Notes: generated by a model not told the origin, from the letters alone. A stretch of DNA of 64,000 nucleotides from Heliocidaris erythrogramma (GCA_025617745.1 CM046853.1:30989313-31053312), one strand, 5' to 3'. Positions 1-10,580 are shown, counted from the first letter of the stretch. Numbers and translations are program-made.

Positions 1-84
1 CTTTTGTGCAGTGGTGTTTTAAAAAGTTGAGGTGTATGACTGCCTACATTATACACACGAAGTATAGGAATGTAGCTATGAGTG
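1..84. mobile_element. Right end of an upstream tandem copy of the same transposon
   Basis: Bases 1-92 repeat 849-940 with a period of 848 bases, so the window opens inside the right terminal repeat of another copy. The two copies are separated only by the 8-mer AATATGAC. Head-to-tail junctions of this kind form a near-perfect palindrome spanning about 1-177, with arms of roughly 84 bases and an 8-base centre. I noticed two mismatches between the arms. Confidence 0.8.
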
Positions 85-92
85 AATATGAC

Positions 93-932
93 CACTCATA
101 GGTACATTCCTATACTTCGTGTGTATAATGTAGGCAGTCATACACCTCATCTTTTTAAAACACCACTGCACAAAAGTCACCAATATTCACTCAAAATCGG
201 CATTTAATTTTCAAAAACCGACCCCAAAATATCCAAGAAATACAATAAATTCAACTCACCAATGTTGGAAAAGATATTTACAAAAATGAAATCCGCAATT
301 TACTGTTGATTCTCGCGAAACGAGCTATCGGAGTCATTGTGTACATTTCCTGGTCGCCGCGGGCGCTGACATCTCCCCAAAAGAGTTTTGTCCTCAAAAA
401 TTCGGTCCCTATGGCGTACACGGAAAAGTTCCGATTTTCTGTGTGCGCGATCGTAAAGATCGATGTGCCCTTGCGATCCCGAGTTTCTTCGTGAACAAAA
501 ATTATATTGGCCGATTTTAGTCTAAGACATCGGTAGTTTGTAAACAACACGCGATCGCGAAACAAATCGGCGGGGATTTCTCCGGTTTTGGACAAGATTT
601 TGACTTTGGATTTTGCTGTAAATATCAAAAGTTCTTCCTAACGGCCATTTGAGGTAGGAGTGAGATTTTTAAGGGCTGAATTTGAAAGCAAGTATTTAAA
701 ATATTTATCTTATTTTCCCCCCCATACCTTTAGTACATGCGACAGAAAATACCAACTATTTTACAGAAATGTACCCGGGAGTGGATATATAGTGGTCGGT
801 TTTTATAAATTAAATGCCGATTTTGAGTGAATCATTGAATGTTTGTGACTTTTGTGCAGTGGTGTTTTAAAAAGTTGAGGTGTATGACTGCCTACATTAT
901 ACACACGAAGTATAGGAATGTAGCTATGAGTG
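93..932. mobile_element. Non-autonomous DNA transposon with long terminal inverted repeats
   Basis: The two ends are inverted copies of each other over more than 100 bases, starting CACTCATAG at 93 and ending CTATGAGTG at 932. The similarity runs inwards past the CACTGCACAAAAGTCAC segment to the CAAAATCGGCATTTAATTT segment. An identical 8-mer, AATATGAC, lies immediately outside each end (85-92 and 933-940), as expected of an 8-bp target site duplication. The interior holds only a 116-codon open frame on the - strand (278-628) that matches nothing I recognise, so the element is probably non-autonomous. An 8-bp duplication fits hAT-like or P-like transposases, but the terminal bases are not a classical hAT end, so the superfamily is left open. 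It sits in the presumed first intron of the RNF113-like gene. Confidence 0.8.
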
Positions 933-1096
933 AATATGACCATTGCTTGCTGATGTGTATGAGTGCATCCTATGACGAGTTAGTACCTTTTAAGAGTCAA
1001 TATGTGGGACTGAAATAAACGAAATCGTCATTTCAATTTTCATCGCTATTCAAATAAAAATATTCAACAACAAAAAAATAAATGAACTTTACGCAC

Positions 1097-1184
1097 CTTC
1101 ATCACTATCGCTTGGTTTTCTTTTTCTTGAGTTTGCAAGTCGCCCTCGTTTCTTGAAAGAGAACTTTGTAACAGATTCCTCCAT
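1097..1184 (-). CDS. Probable first coding exon of an RNF113-like (Cwc24 family) splicing factor
   Basis: Read on the - strand, an ATG at 1184-1182 in a strong context (A at -3, G at +4) opens 29 codons and ends at a good donor, GAAG then GTGCGT (intron from 1096 down). The peptide begins MEESVTKFSFKKRGR and continues SRKRKPSDSDE. This resembles the conserved N-terminus of RNF113A/B and its invertebrate homologues (an F-x-FKK-x-GR block, then RKR and an acidic SDEG-like stretch). Members of that family are CCCH zinc-finger plus RING proteins that act in the spliceosome and as ubiquitin ligases. The exon ends in phase 1. The rest of the gene would lie left of the window. The frame stays open upstream to 1388, but that stretch (proline- and isoleucine-rich) does not look coding and is probably 5' UTR. 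The short match makes this a probable, not certain, call. Confidence 0.55.
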
Positions 1185-1400
1185 GATAACAATTATTATA
1201 ATCCTGATCAGGCTGATGATCTCGACGTTAAATTTCGCAATATTGGTTGAACGCCCTCTTGTGTTGGTCGAACTCTCCCAATCTCGGTTTTCATCACTGA
1301 TCAGAACTCTACACTGGCATACTAGTGGCTTGGGGGTGGGGGCTTGGGGGGTTGCAGCCCAAACAAAAAGATCACGCCAAAAAATCAAATTGCTACCACC
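1185..1400 (-). promoter_or_regulatory. Presumed 5' UTR/promoter of the RNF113-like gene
   Basis: The segment upstream of the RNF113-like start codon is richer in CpG than its surroundings and carries a CCAAT word (CAACCAATATTGCG on the - strand, near 1235-1250). No TATA box is obvious. This is inferred only from position next to the putative first exon. Confidence 0.3.
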
Positions 1401-1801
1401 ATAAACCGATTCAAGTCATCCCTAGAAAGATATTGGAGAAACAATCCAATCAAGTTTGAACCATACCTAAGATGGGATGGAGCAGTAAAGAGGGACAAAT
1501 AAGCTAAGCTTCAAGTCTCTATACCCAAGTATACCCAAGTAAGTAAGATATATGACAAAATTACATTTTCATTTAAAAAATGTCATTTTTTTTTTGCTCG
1601 CTCGCAAGTATTCAGAAATTGGGCCTCGTATGCTTATGCTCAGCCTCAGCCCCCTCAAAAATTTTGGCCATCACGCCACTAGGGGATGGGGGAGTATCAA
1701 GTTCAACCCACGTCATATCCAGCTTCATCCTATTTTACCCTGATCTCATTTGAAATACAAATCTGTCATTAACTTACTTGAGTAGTAAACGTTAATAACA
1801 T

Positions 1802-2435
1802 TTAAAGGGCCCCTGCAACCAAATGCAATTTTTTTGCTGTTGATGTACAGGGATGCATACAACTTATATTCTGTTATTCAAATAATTATCTAAATAATTA
1901 TGTTTCATAGATTTTGAAATGAAATATTTTGTCCAACCTCCTAAGGCTAAAAAAAGCTCCAGATCTCATTCCTGCAATGACATCATCTGTCAATCATCAG
2001 TCAGCTACACTAACATTCTACAATAGACAGTGCAATGTAACTTCCCCCAGCTCAGCACGTGCTCACAATAAAATTGCATGCTTTCAAACAATACCTCCTC
2101 ATTACCATTCTTTTCCTGGTGAGGCTACAGCTTGCCTGACATAGCAACTACTATGTAGACATTGTATGGTCTATTAGAACAGGTGGTCATCTCTTGCAAA
2201 GCTATACACGCCGCTGTCTCTCCTTAGCTCACTAATGATTGACAGATGATGTCACTGCAGGAAAGAGATCTGGAGCATTTTTTTTAGGGTGGAGCGTAGC
2301 ATGTTTGAGAAAATGATTTCAAAAATTGCTTAAAAATCTATGAAATATATTTAGATGAATAACAAAATATGAGTTGTACGCATCCCTGCACATCAACAGA
2401 AATCAACTTGCATTTGGGTTGTAGTGGACCATTAA
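1802..2435. mobile_element. Long-TIR MITE-like element
   Basis: The left arm (about 1806-2000) and right arm (about 2231-2431) are diverged inverted copies. Shared blocks in order from the ends inwards include CTGCAACCAAATGCAA, a GTTGATGTACAGGGATGC block, AGCTCCAGATCTC and CATCATCTGTCAATCAT. Both ends abut TTAA (1802-1805 and 2432-2435). The longer word TTAATAAC also occurs just outside each end (1792-1799 and 2432-2439), so the target duplication could be either TTAA or this 8-mer. No coding capacity is visible in the roughly 230-base core. Confidence 0.7.
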
Positions 2436-2603
2436 TAACGTTGAGTGCAGGAGTTGCACTCAACTTCAATTGGCCATAGAGCTTTTAGGCCAGGAGCCTG
2501 TCCCGAAATAGTTACCCCATTTTACCCATAAGATATGACCCCATCTAAGTCATTGGCAAAAAGGTTGTTAGGTTGACCATAGCCGTCGGGTTTAGCCCCC
2601 AGA

Positions 2604-2703
2604 CCCCCCCCCCCCCCCCCCAAAAAAAAAAAAAAAAAAAAAAACACAAACAAACAAACAAAAACAAAACAAAACGAAACAAAACAAAACAAAACAAAAA
2701 AAA
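2604..2703. repeat. Composite poly-C / poly-A / CAAAA microsatellite
   Basis: Eighteen C are followed directly by a long A run and then by CAAA and CAAAA repeats. The same order (C run, A run, CA-rich tail, all on the + strand) recurs at 18172-18235 and twice within 38406-38560, and without the tail at 33110-33127. Confidence 0.9.
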
Positions 2704-2989
2704 TCGGGTGAATTTCATCACATCTCCCCCATGCACCAAACTTTGTCAGTAGGAAGTAGTATGACTGGACGTTACAAAACACACAAAAACAAAATGACCA
2801 AAATTTCCGCCAGGATGGGGTGTTCAGTTTCTGTAGTTAATTTGTATCTAGAGCTGCATGGAGTCTAGATCAATGTACATGTCATGGAGGTGATTTCCAC
2901 GTTTAGTGGAAAACAATGCCTTTGTATTGTAGATATGAAATTATTTTAATGGTTATAATAATGATTATTCTTAAAGATAATATAGGTTT

Positions 2990-3260
2990 TCCCGTCCAAT
3001 TTCGCACTTAGTGCATGCAAGAGTATAAATAGTTCATTCAATTTCGTTATAGGTCATTCAAAAATTCAAACTAGTCATTCAAAATCGCCATAGGCCAGCC
3101 AAATAATCGTAATGGGCAGTCAGATTCGCCATAGAGCAAGCAAAAGTGTAAAAATATCATTCAGATTCGCCATAGTGCATTCAAATTAGCACGGAAGAAC
3201 ACGTGACTGAAGATAAAGCATTCAATTTCGCCATAGGGTATTCATGTTCCAAACTAATGC
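2990..3260 (+). repeat. Degenerate array of a GCATTCAATTTCGCCATAGG-like unit
   Basis: Variants of CATTCAAATTCGCCATAGG recur about every 20-40 bases (for example near 3055, 3085, 3125, 3165, 3215). The copies are diverged and irregularly spaced, as in an old minisatellite. The same unit appears in the opposite orientation near 4020-4075. Confidence 0.65.
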
Positions 3261-4009
3261 ATCCAATTTAGCTCTGTATTCACATGATTTGTAAACAGTA
3301 ATACATATAAGAATAATTATAATTATGTACATTGTTTGTTAAACATTTAAAGATTCAATTCTTTAGGAATGTCCTCTGACTTCTTTCAACTCATATTTTG
3401 CTTGTCGAGTTTCTGCATTATTTATGTTTGAAAGGTCTGTTTGCGCAACATTTAACACTTTATTGTTAACGTTCTATTTTCTATCTGCGAGATCTTTGTC
3501 AAACATTCTTTGCGCGTTCTCCCAGCGTTACATGGCCCGCTGTCTGGCCCGTGAAATCATCAATGGCTGAAAAAGAGACTGAGTTTTGAGCTTTGAACTT
3601 TAACATTTTGATGAAAAGATTCTTTTACATGATGAAAGTCTTAATATGAGATAAAAACAGAAAATTAAATATGTTAACCATATGAAAGAAGAAAATCCTG
3701 ATATCGTACACATCCTATGATTTATGTCTCTAATCAATGCTTGTAATTGATGAGATGATGCAAAATAACACAAGACAATACACATTATGAAAGAAAATTT
3801 ATAAAGATAAAAAGGCATATGAAATAACATATACACATACAAAATTTGCTTAAATTTACCAACTAGCCCAATAAGGAGCACGACAGTAAGCTGATACAGT
3901 TGCTTTTGTCCGCTCCTTGAGTCATGTGATGAATATGAAAAGAATGAACCCCCCCCCCCCCCTCCCCAACTTAAAACAAGAGTAAGCTCATAAAGTGGGA
4001 AAATATATG

Positions 4010-4085
4010 TGCTAAATTGGATGCACAAATTGTATAACTGGATGCCCAATGGCGAAATTGAATGCTCTAACTTAGCTCCAGAGGG
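4010..4085 (-). repeat. Inverted copies of the CATTCAATTTCGCCAT unit
   Basis: The segment around CCAATGGCGAAATTGAATGC is the reverse complement of the repeat at 3215-3240. The two arrays therefore bracket 3260-4010 as a loose inverted repeat, perhaps the degenerate ends of an old element. Confidence 0.55.
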
Positions 4086-4119
4086 TTTCACAGTATTAAG
4101 AACATAGGCCTATTATAAT

Positions 4120-4442
4120 TTGTAGTATTAGACCAAATGGATATTTTACCAAATGAGTTGTAGACCAAACTGTAATTAAACGAACTGAGACTTGGACCTA
4201 ATGATTATTAAACCAACTGGTCATTAGACGAAATGATCATTAGCCCAATTGGTTGATGGATGAAATGATGATTAGACCAAGTGGTATTTGGACGAATTGA
4301 TGATTAGATCATGTGGATATTAGACCAACTGGGATTAGCGGAAATGGTCATAGACTGATCATTGGACGAAATGTTAATGGACGAAATTATATTAGACCAA
4401 ATGATGTTAGACCAGCTGACAATTGGACCAAACGGCAATTTA
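4120..4442 (+). repeat. Degenerate ATTAGACCAAATGG-type short tandem array
   Basis: About twenty variants of ATTAGACCAAATGAT follow one another at 14-20 base spacing (ATTAGACGAAATGATC, ATTAGACCAAGTGG, ATTGGACGAAATG and so on). Two words stay conserved, the GAC(C/G)AA core and the (A/C)TGRT end, while spacing drifts. The array stops abruptly at a run of 24 C. Confidence 0.75.
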
Positions 4443-4466
4443 CCCCCCCCCCCCCCCCCCCCCCCC
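4443..4466. repeat. Run of 24 C (poly-G on the - strand)
   Basis: This is the longest homopolymer of C or G in the window. The - strand could form a G-quadruplex. Confidence 0.95.
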
Positions 4467-4946
4467 AGTAAGCTGTGATCATTATGCATACGAGCACAAT
4501 ATCGCCAGGGATGGGGGCTGATGTCTCCAAGTGTCTTGCCCGGACATCAACTTTCCCATTTCTTTATTTCTCAAGTAAGCAAAATTTTGACAGTTTACTA
4601 CAATGAAAATGTAAATTCGTCATCAAAATACACTCGATATTGGAATAAAAACAAAAATTATGTTAGACCACCTCGCTGCTCGAGTCCGAGCTGACGGTCT
4701 CCTGAATATTGGCAATTTCAAAATTATCTGGGGGCGGAGCCGCATATCCCCTCCCCCGCTTTGTACACCTATATCTCGATCGTTATCTCAAAAGTCATTC
4801 TAACTGACATTTTAGTTCACCCTATGAGTTCACCTCAAGAGCATGCGTCGTCTCACGGATGACACAAAAGGAGAGGTTATGTAATAATAGACAATAAAAC
4901 AGCTGCTTGTATGCCCTTACCGGTACACGCTCACAACGGTACACAC

Positions 4947-5645
4947 TTTCATCTTTTCTTATCTTTTTCTTCTTTGTCCTCTCCATTTTGTTCTCCGTCC
5001 CCTCTTCCTCCTCTTCTCCTTTTCTTGGACATGTTTTTTTCTCCTCCTCCTCCTCCTTCTCCTCCTCCTCCTTCTTCTCCTTCTCCTTCTTGTTCTTCTT
5101 GTTCTTCTTGTTCTTCTTGTTCTTTTTCTCCTCCTCCTTCTTCTTCTTCTTCTTCTTCTTCTTCTTCTTCTTTTTCATTTTCTTCTCTTTCTGTTTCTTC
5201 TGTTTTAGCACCGGTGGTTATTCTCCTCTTCATATGATTCTGCGAAATAATTCCTTTGGTGATCTTCCCTCTCTTTTGTCATTTTTTCTTACTTCAGGCT
5301 TATTCTGTTCTCTCTTGTTGTTTTTGCCTTTTTCTGTGCACTTTTTCTTCATCCGTTCTCACTTCCTTCTTCTGTTATTTCTATTTCGTCTACATGACTT
5401 ATATTCTCTTATTTTTATTTTCTGATCTCTTCTGTTATATTTTTCTCTCTCACACACACTTCTTCTGCTCTCTCTCCCTCTCTCTCTCTCTCGAACCTAT
5501 CCTGGTTCTTCCCTTGTTTCTCTCTCTCTCTCTTTCTTCCTTCCTCTGTTTTCTGTCTTATACTCTCTCTCTCTCCCTTTCTTATTCTAGAATCCCTCTA
5601 CTTCTGACTAATTTTCTTCCCCTGTTCTATTTCTTCTCTTCTTCT
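4947..5645. repeat. Roughly 700-base polypyrimidine tract
   Basis: The + strand is almost purely C and T, with CTT, CCT and TTGTTC repeats (core 5038-5205) followed by CT-rich runs. Open frames here encode only serine/phenylalanine or lysine/glutamate runs and are not genes. An uninterrupted purine:pyrimidine stretch of this length could form triplex (H-DNA). Confidence 0.9.
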
Positions 5646-5767
5646 CCGTACATGCCTTGCATGTAATTGTCAAACAATTAATGCCAATACATAACCGGAT
5701 ATGTTATCAAAATTTACCGAGAGGAGTTTAATATAAGCTTGTGTAAAATGATCTGACAAACCCAAAC

Positions 5768-5793
5768 AGACAACAACAACAACAACAACAACC
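5768..5793. repeat. CAA microsatellite
   Basis: There are about eight CAA units in a row. Confidence 0.9.
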
Positions 5794-6980
5794 AATATCA
5801 ACACACAAACATTGAAACAAACTAAACAAAATAAAATCTCTGAAAGGGGGGGGGGTGGCACGCATAGTTAAATTATTATAGTGAGATCTAATTAAATTAC
5901 TATTTTTCCGGTTAAATTTTTGTATGCAAAAAATATATAAATGAAAATCATTAATATGTACCTGGAATTTAAAAAACATATATATATTGACATTTTGAAA
6001 TGTGATCGCGAAATCATGTTTTCATTATTATACAGGAGGCGACAATATACAAATATTAAGAAGAATCCATTTTCTTCAGTTTTTAAAGTCTTTCAGTTAA
6101 ATTCTCTAAAATGCTAACTTTATTGACATTTCGGGGTTGTCCTGTCATGTAAATACATCCATTGTGCAAACTTTTCCTTTGTTTGTCGATTTGTCTGCAA
6201 ACGAAGCGTCATCAACCGGGTTTCTTTTTTTTCCACCGGACATACCGTAAACAAAGCAAACAAAGAAATGGCACGCGACTAGCACGAAAGAATTTGAAGG
6301 ATGGTTCTCCGGACTGTAATACGGGCTGTAATTAATATTTCAAGACCAAGGCATTTCTACAAAAGTGAGAATTGATTTTTAGACTGATATGAGGTTGAAA
6401 TATCAAATTCCGCTGCACCGTATTCACACTAATCAAGTACGCCAAAACAAAAAGTATGTAAAATGGTACTGGTAGGCAATATCCCTTTTCTTTGGTTTTA
6501 TGAAAACAATATGAATGAATGAATGAGAGAAAAGGTAAAAGTAGAAAAAGATTATGCAGGCGTAGTGTTTGAGCGTGTGGAGAAAACATCGATGTCATTC
6601 CATGATATCATTTTCCAGATATATGCAATTGGATATATATATATATTTCAAAGTAGTTTGTCATAACTACATGTATATAGGTTAGCCAATCTGCTTGCAT
6701 GGTATGCACGAAACTATATTCTTTTATGTATGACAAAGCAATATTAGAATCTTTTTTTACTCTGTAGTCAATGGAAATTAAAGAGAGTTTTCATATATTC
6801 ACAACTAAACAAATTAATGGGTTATTATACACAGTTTTTATTCACACCTGTTTAGCTAGAGCTATAATTATATACACGTATAAATAAACCGACTGCGGGA
6901 TTTAGCCTCCTTCTCATTTGAATTATTTTGTATTGAAATGTTTTGTTCTGAATACTGCATGTTATTTGAAATGAGTTAAA

Positions 6981-7062
6981 ACGATGTCGGTTGAGAGCCG
7001 AAAGGGCGTTAACTCTGTGTTAAAGTATATGAGTTAACGCCCTTCTAGCTCCAAACAGACGT
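6981..7062. repeat. Small palindromic family, copy A
   Basis: Two arms (6981-7015 and 7031-7062) carry inverted copies of GAGCCAGAAGGGCGTTAACT around a 15-base centre (TGTGTTAAAGTATAT). The centre is the reverse complement of the centres in copies B and D, so this copy is in the opposite orientation. No coding potential. Confidence 0.8.
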
Positions 7063-7525
7063 ATCTAAGCATCACATTAATAATGGAACCATCTGCTAGA
7101 TGAATACCGAGATTTTCATATCCCACTTATGCGTACATCAAAAGGTTTAACATTTGCTCTCTTTATTGATATGAACTGTATACTCCTTGCTCACGTTGAG
7201 TGATTCGCTAATTCCATACAAGAAACATAACTTGTAAGTCTTCAGTCATATATTAATCATCAGCTTTACTGGGATGATATACAAGAATAAGTTTAATAAA
7301 AATATCAGCTATGACTACATGCCTTCCTCTTTTAATATGTCAATTTTGTCTGAAATGTGGAATTGCAGATTTACTGATATGCTACAGTATAATTATACTT
7401 ATCTCCATACCATGTATACTGCCCTTTTCACATGATTGGGTTTACTTACATGCTATACAGCAGTATAATTATTTGTAGAAGAATGAATACAAAGATACAA
7501 TTGTTTTGTTGTTACAATAATATAG

Positions 7526-7640
7526 TAATAATAATACCAACCATAACTTTTAATAATTAATAATAATGATAATAATATTATTGGCATTAATAATAATAAC
7601 AAATATAATGGTAATAATGATAATAATAATAATTATATCT
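7526..7640. repeat. AAT-rich microsatellite
   Basis: Imperfect AAT/ATA repeats flank the fold-back element on both sides (also about 7966-8010), so that element inserted into, or is associated with, this repeat. Confidence 0.85.
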
Positions 7641-7963
7641 CTAACTGCGACTTAAGGCGAATCCTTTTATCTCATCATATTGTTAGGATTCGCCTTAACC
7701 CCAGAGATGCCAACCGTTCCGGAATATGCATGAGGTCAAAATTAAAATGTGAATTACGCAACGGTTGAATGCTTGTGAGAGAAAACATGACAACAATAAC
7801 CATGCTCTCCGCTATTCACTTGTCATGAAAGCCTTGAAATCCACCTCATACATATTCCGGAACAGTTGGCAACTCTGTAACCCACGTTCGTTTCGCCTTA
7901 AAGTCGAATTTCTATTGTGACAGAATAAACCTATTGTTAGGATTCGCCTTAAGTCGCAGATAG
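7641..7963. mobile_element. Fold-back element (outer), split by a nested insertion
   Basis: The ends are inverted copies: CTGCGACTTAAGGCGAATCC at the left and GGATTCGCCTTAAGTCGCAG at the right, a perfect 20-base match, with a few more matching bases outside. The GATTCGCCTTAA word recurs internally near 7686 and, altered, near 7889. Without the nested insert the element is about 140 bases. No open frame. Confidence 0.75.
7702..7877. mobile_element. Nested MITE with 35-base TIRs and 6-bp target duplication
   Basis: The arms 7702-7736 and 7843-7877 are inverted copies over 35 bases with three differences, starting CAGAGATGCCAACCG and CAGAGTTGCCAACTG. The hexamer TAACCC flanks both sides (7696-7701 and 7878-7883), as expected of a target site duplication inside the outer fold-back element. 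The element is 176 bases long and non-coding. Its terminus resembles that of the 1.23-kb element at 30651-31882. Confidence 0.8.
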
Positions 7964-8369
7964 GTAAATAATAATAATAATAATGATAATATAAATAATA
8001 ATAACAATTATTTCTATTGTTGTTGTGCTGTTGCTGTTGCTATAATAGAAACTATTATAAATTGTATGAAATATATCGAGGTTTAATTCTGTTTAAAATA
8101 TTGCCGAACAGTATGTGGAGACAGTACTTAGTACATCGATGTTCGTTAATCATGACTAATGTCGTCTTGGAATACAAGAATGTCGATTTATCAAACAAAT
8201 TAATCCATTGGGGAAAATATCGTTATGTAAAGAGGACATGACCCTTACGGCAGGGAGTGAAATAGATAACATGAGGTGAAGAAATACAAACACATGCACA
8301 CCTACACATAATAGAAAGCGCGAGAGAAAGAGAGAGTTGACATAGAGGGGAGATAAACTATATAAAGAT

Positions 8370-8535
8370 TAGAAAGATGGAGAGAGAGAGAGAGAGGGAG
8401 AGGGAGAAGGAGAGAGAGAAGGAGAAGGGAGATAGATGACGAGAGGGAAATTAGATAAAAGGAAAAAGAAAGAAGGATAAAGGGAAGAAGAAGTAGAAGA
8501 AGAGAGAGAGAGAGGGGGGGGGGGGGGGGGGGGGG
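8370..8535. repeat. GA-rich microsatellite ending in 22 G
   Basis: AGAG-rich purine sequence ends in an uninterrupted run of 22 G (8514-8535). Confidence 0.9.
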
Positions 8536-8890
8536 AGAAGAGATAAGGATGACAGATAAGAAGCCAACCTAATTAGAGTCGCGTGGCAGCCACGAGATGG
8601 GTCTCATAATCCTTATCGACATTTTTGTAAGTAATTACCACACGCCTTTGTCCAATATCGATCATTGGGGTACATTGTGTGCTCCGAGCAGGTGCGAACA
8701 GAACGTGGCAACTAGACCACACCGTAGAACCTGCGGACATCTGTATAGGTTTATCCTGGTCTTGACAAAGGAATTCACTTGGTCCACGAACTAGGCCAGC
8801 TGAGGTTTTTGTTTTGTTCTAATCTAAACGGGTTTTGCTATCGTTGGTGCATGCAGAGAGTCAGAAAGTCTTTGTAAACGCAGCTTTCAT

Positions 8891-8948
8891 AAAGTTGGAA
8901 AGATGATTTTCTCGTTTAAAAAAACGAGAAAATCATCTTTCCAACTTT
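8891..8948. repeat. Perfect 27-bp hairpin with a 4-base loop
   Basis: The arm at 8891-8917 (AAAGTTGGAAAGATGATTTT then CTCGTTT) is exactly the reverse complement of 8922-8948, with only AAAA between. No mismatch is present. Confidence 0.9.
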
Positions 8949-9060
8949 AGGTCAGGTCAGGTAGTGGAAGAGACTAAACAAAAGAGATGGAAAAAAAGTA
9001 AAAAGGAAGATAGAAAAATTAGTAAAAGACACATAGATTAGAGGATGGGTAAGGAGATAT

Positions 9061-9094
<34 letters not shown>

Positions 9095-9095
9095 G
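9061..9095. repeat. GA microsatellite
   Basis: (GA)n with one interruption. Confidence 0.9.
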
Positions 9096-9989
9096 TGTGA
9101 AGAGAGACAGCGACAGAATGAAGGACCGACTGGTCTTGCAGGAGTGATTGATACGCCACATTTTGAAATAATTTAATTGTCATTCTTGACGTTGGTCATC
9201 CAATGTTGACAGAAAAGTATAAGCTTGATCACAAACACAAACCTATAATGATATGTATATATTCATTCACGTATACTTTTCCTCGGTATAGCACGTAACC
9301 TAAAATAATAATGTTAGGAGCAGATGATGATAATGATGCATCTATCTGGAATATTCTATACTGTTGACAGGGGTGCCAAAACACAATATTTGAACGATTC
9401 CAAGAAAATTTAATATTCGCACTCGCTTCTGCATTCAACTTCTGTTTAATTTCATTATTTAAAAAAATATGTTGATTATTTTCATGCATGCTTTGATGAT
9501 TAGCCGATTAATGATTTTTCCTTGTTTGCAATTTGTCTCTGTTAGGTACAACAGGTAATTTATATCACTAAATGTAGTTACTGGTATGTATGCCCTTTTG
9601 CTTTGTATACCAGGGAGGTGGAAGAGATCTCTGTCATGTCTCTGTCCACCCCCCCCCCCTCTACTAATGTAGTTTCGATCACAACAGGTGACATTCTGAA
9701 ACAGGAAGAATAAGCAACATACATAAAAGCTATATTTATATAGTGCTCTATGCAAGAATCTCATCATTTTCCTAAAGCCAGAGATAAATATTATGTTTAC
9801 ACACTGGTGCTGGTGGAGAGAAGACTTGGCAGAAAGAGAGAAGTAAAAAGAAAGAGAGGGGTATAGGTATGCCTAGGTATGCAATCTGATAAAGGCAAAA
9901 AAAAGAGAGAGAGAGAGAGATAGAAGAAGGGAAAAGAGAAAGACAGAGAAGCTATAAAATATCAAGAAGTCGAACAAAAGAACCCCGAT

Positions 9990-10580
9990 TCACTTCACCC
10001 CTACTTCTCAATCGACGTGTCCCACCATCTCGTATGCACGCAGGAGCTCCATCCGACCGAACGAAGAAATGGCACAGAGACGGTCTTCGTTTTTGGGGAT
10101 GGAAATTTCGTACTTTGTTGTGATGAATTATGCACACTCATTTGCATAAAAGCCAAAGCTATTCACCGTATAGTAGGGTTTCTCTCACTCACCATCAGGA
10201 AAAAAACCCCGACCATCTACCTCAACTCCACTCGATTAGTTTGTGTCGTGAGCCGGGGTCGTGTGAGTGCGTGTGTTCTGTAAAGCGCTTTATATATCGG
10301 TGGCAGTGTGATTTATTGGTTGATCTACGTAAAACTGTAAAGCCCCAGCTAGCAAGAGATTTCAAATTTAGAGCACTTCCATTTTTGTTTTAGCATCACC
10401 GTACCACTGGAGTGAAGAGTGAATTTGTAGATATTTTAGCCTGTGTGTGTAGAGTAGTCCAGTCATCCGCGCGAACGCATCTGGAGGATAGCAGGACCAT
10501 ACCACTCCGACACACGTAATAAACACACGACACGCGCCCGCCCGACATTTCTCCTCCTTCCAGCATCTCTTGCATCCAAT
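9990..10580 (+). promoter_or_regulatory. Presumed CELF promoter and 5' UTR
   Basis: This stretch is richer in CpG than the DNA on either side and leads directly into the CELF start codon. Two TATA-like words occur (TATAAAAT at 9953-9960 and TTATATAT near 10290), but neither can be tied to a start site from sequence alone. A TAG at 10455-10457 is in frame with the start codon and no in-frame ATG lies between, so 10581 is the first usable start if the leader is unspliced. Confidence 0.45.

Noticed and set aside
278-628. 116-codon frame inside the left transposon
   Set aside because: It has no recognisable domain and is too small for a transposase; treated as chance or as a remnant within a non-autonomous element.
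4822-5666. Long serine/phenylalanine frames (+) and lysine/glutamate frames (-)
   Set aside because: They are translations of the polypyrimidine tract and overlap in several frames at once.
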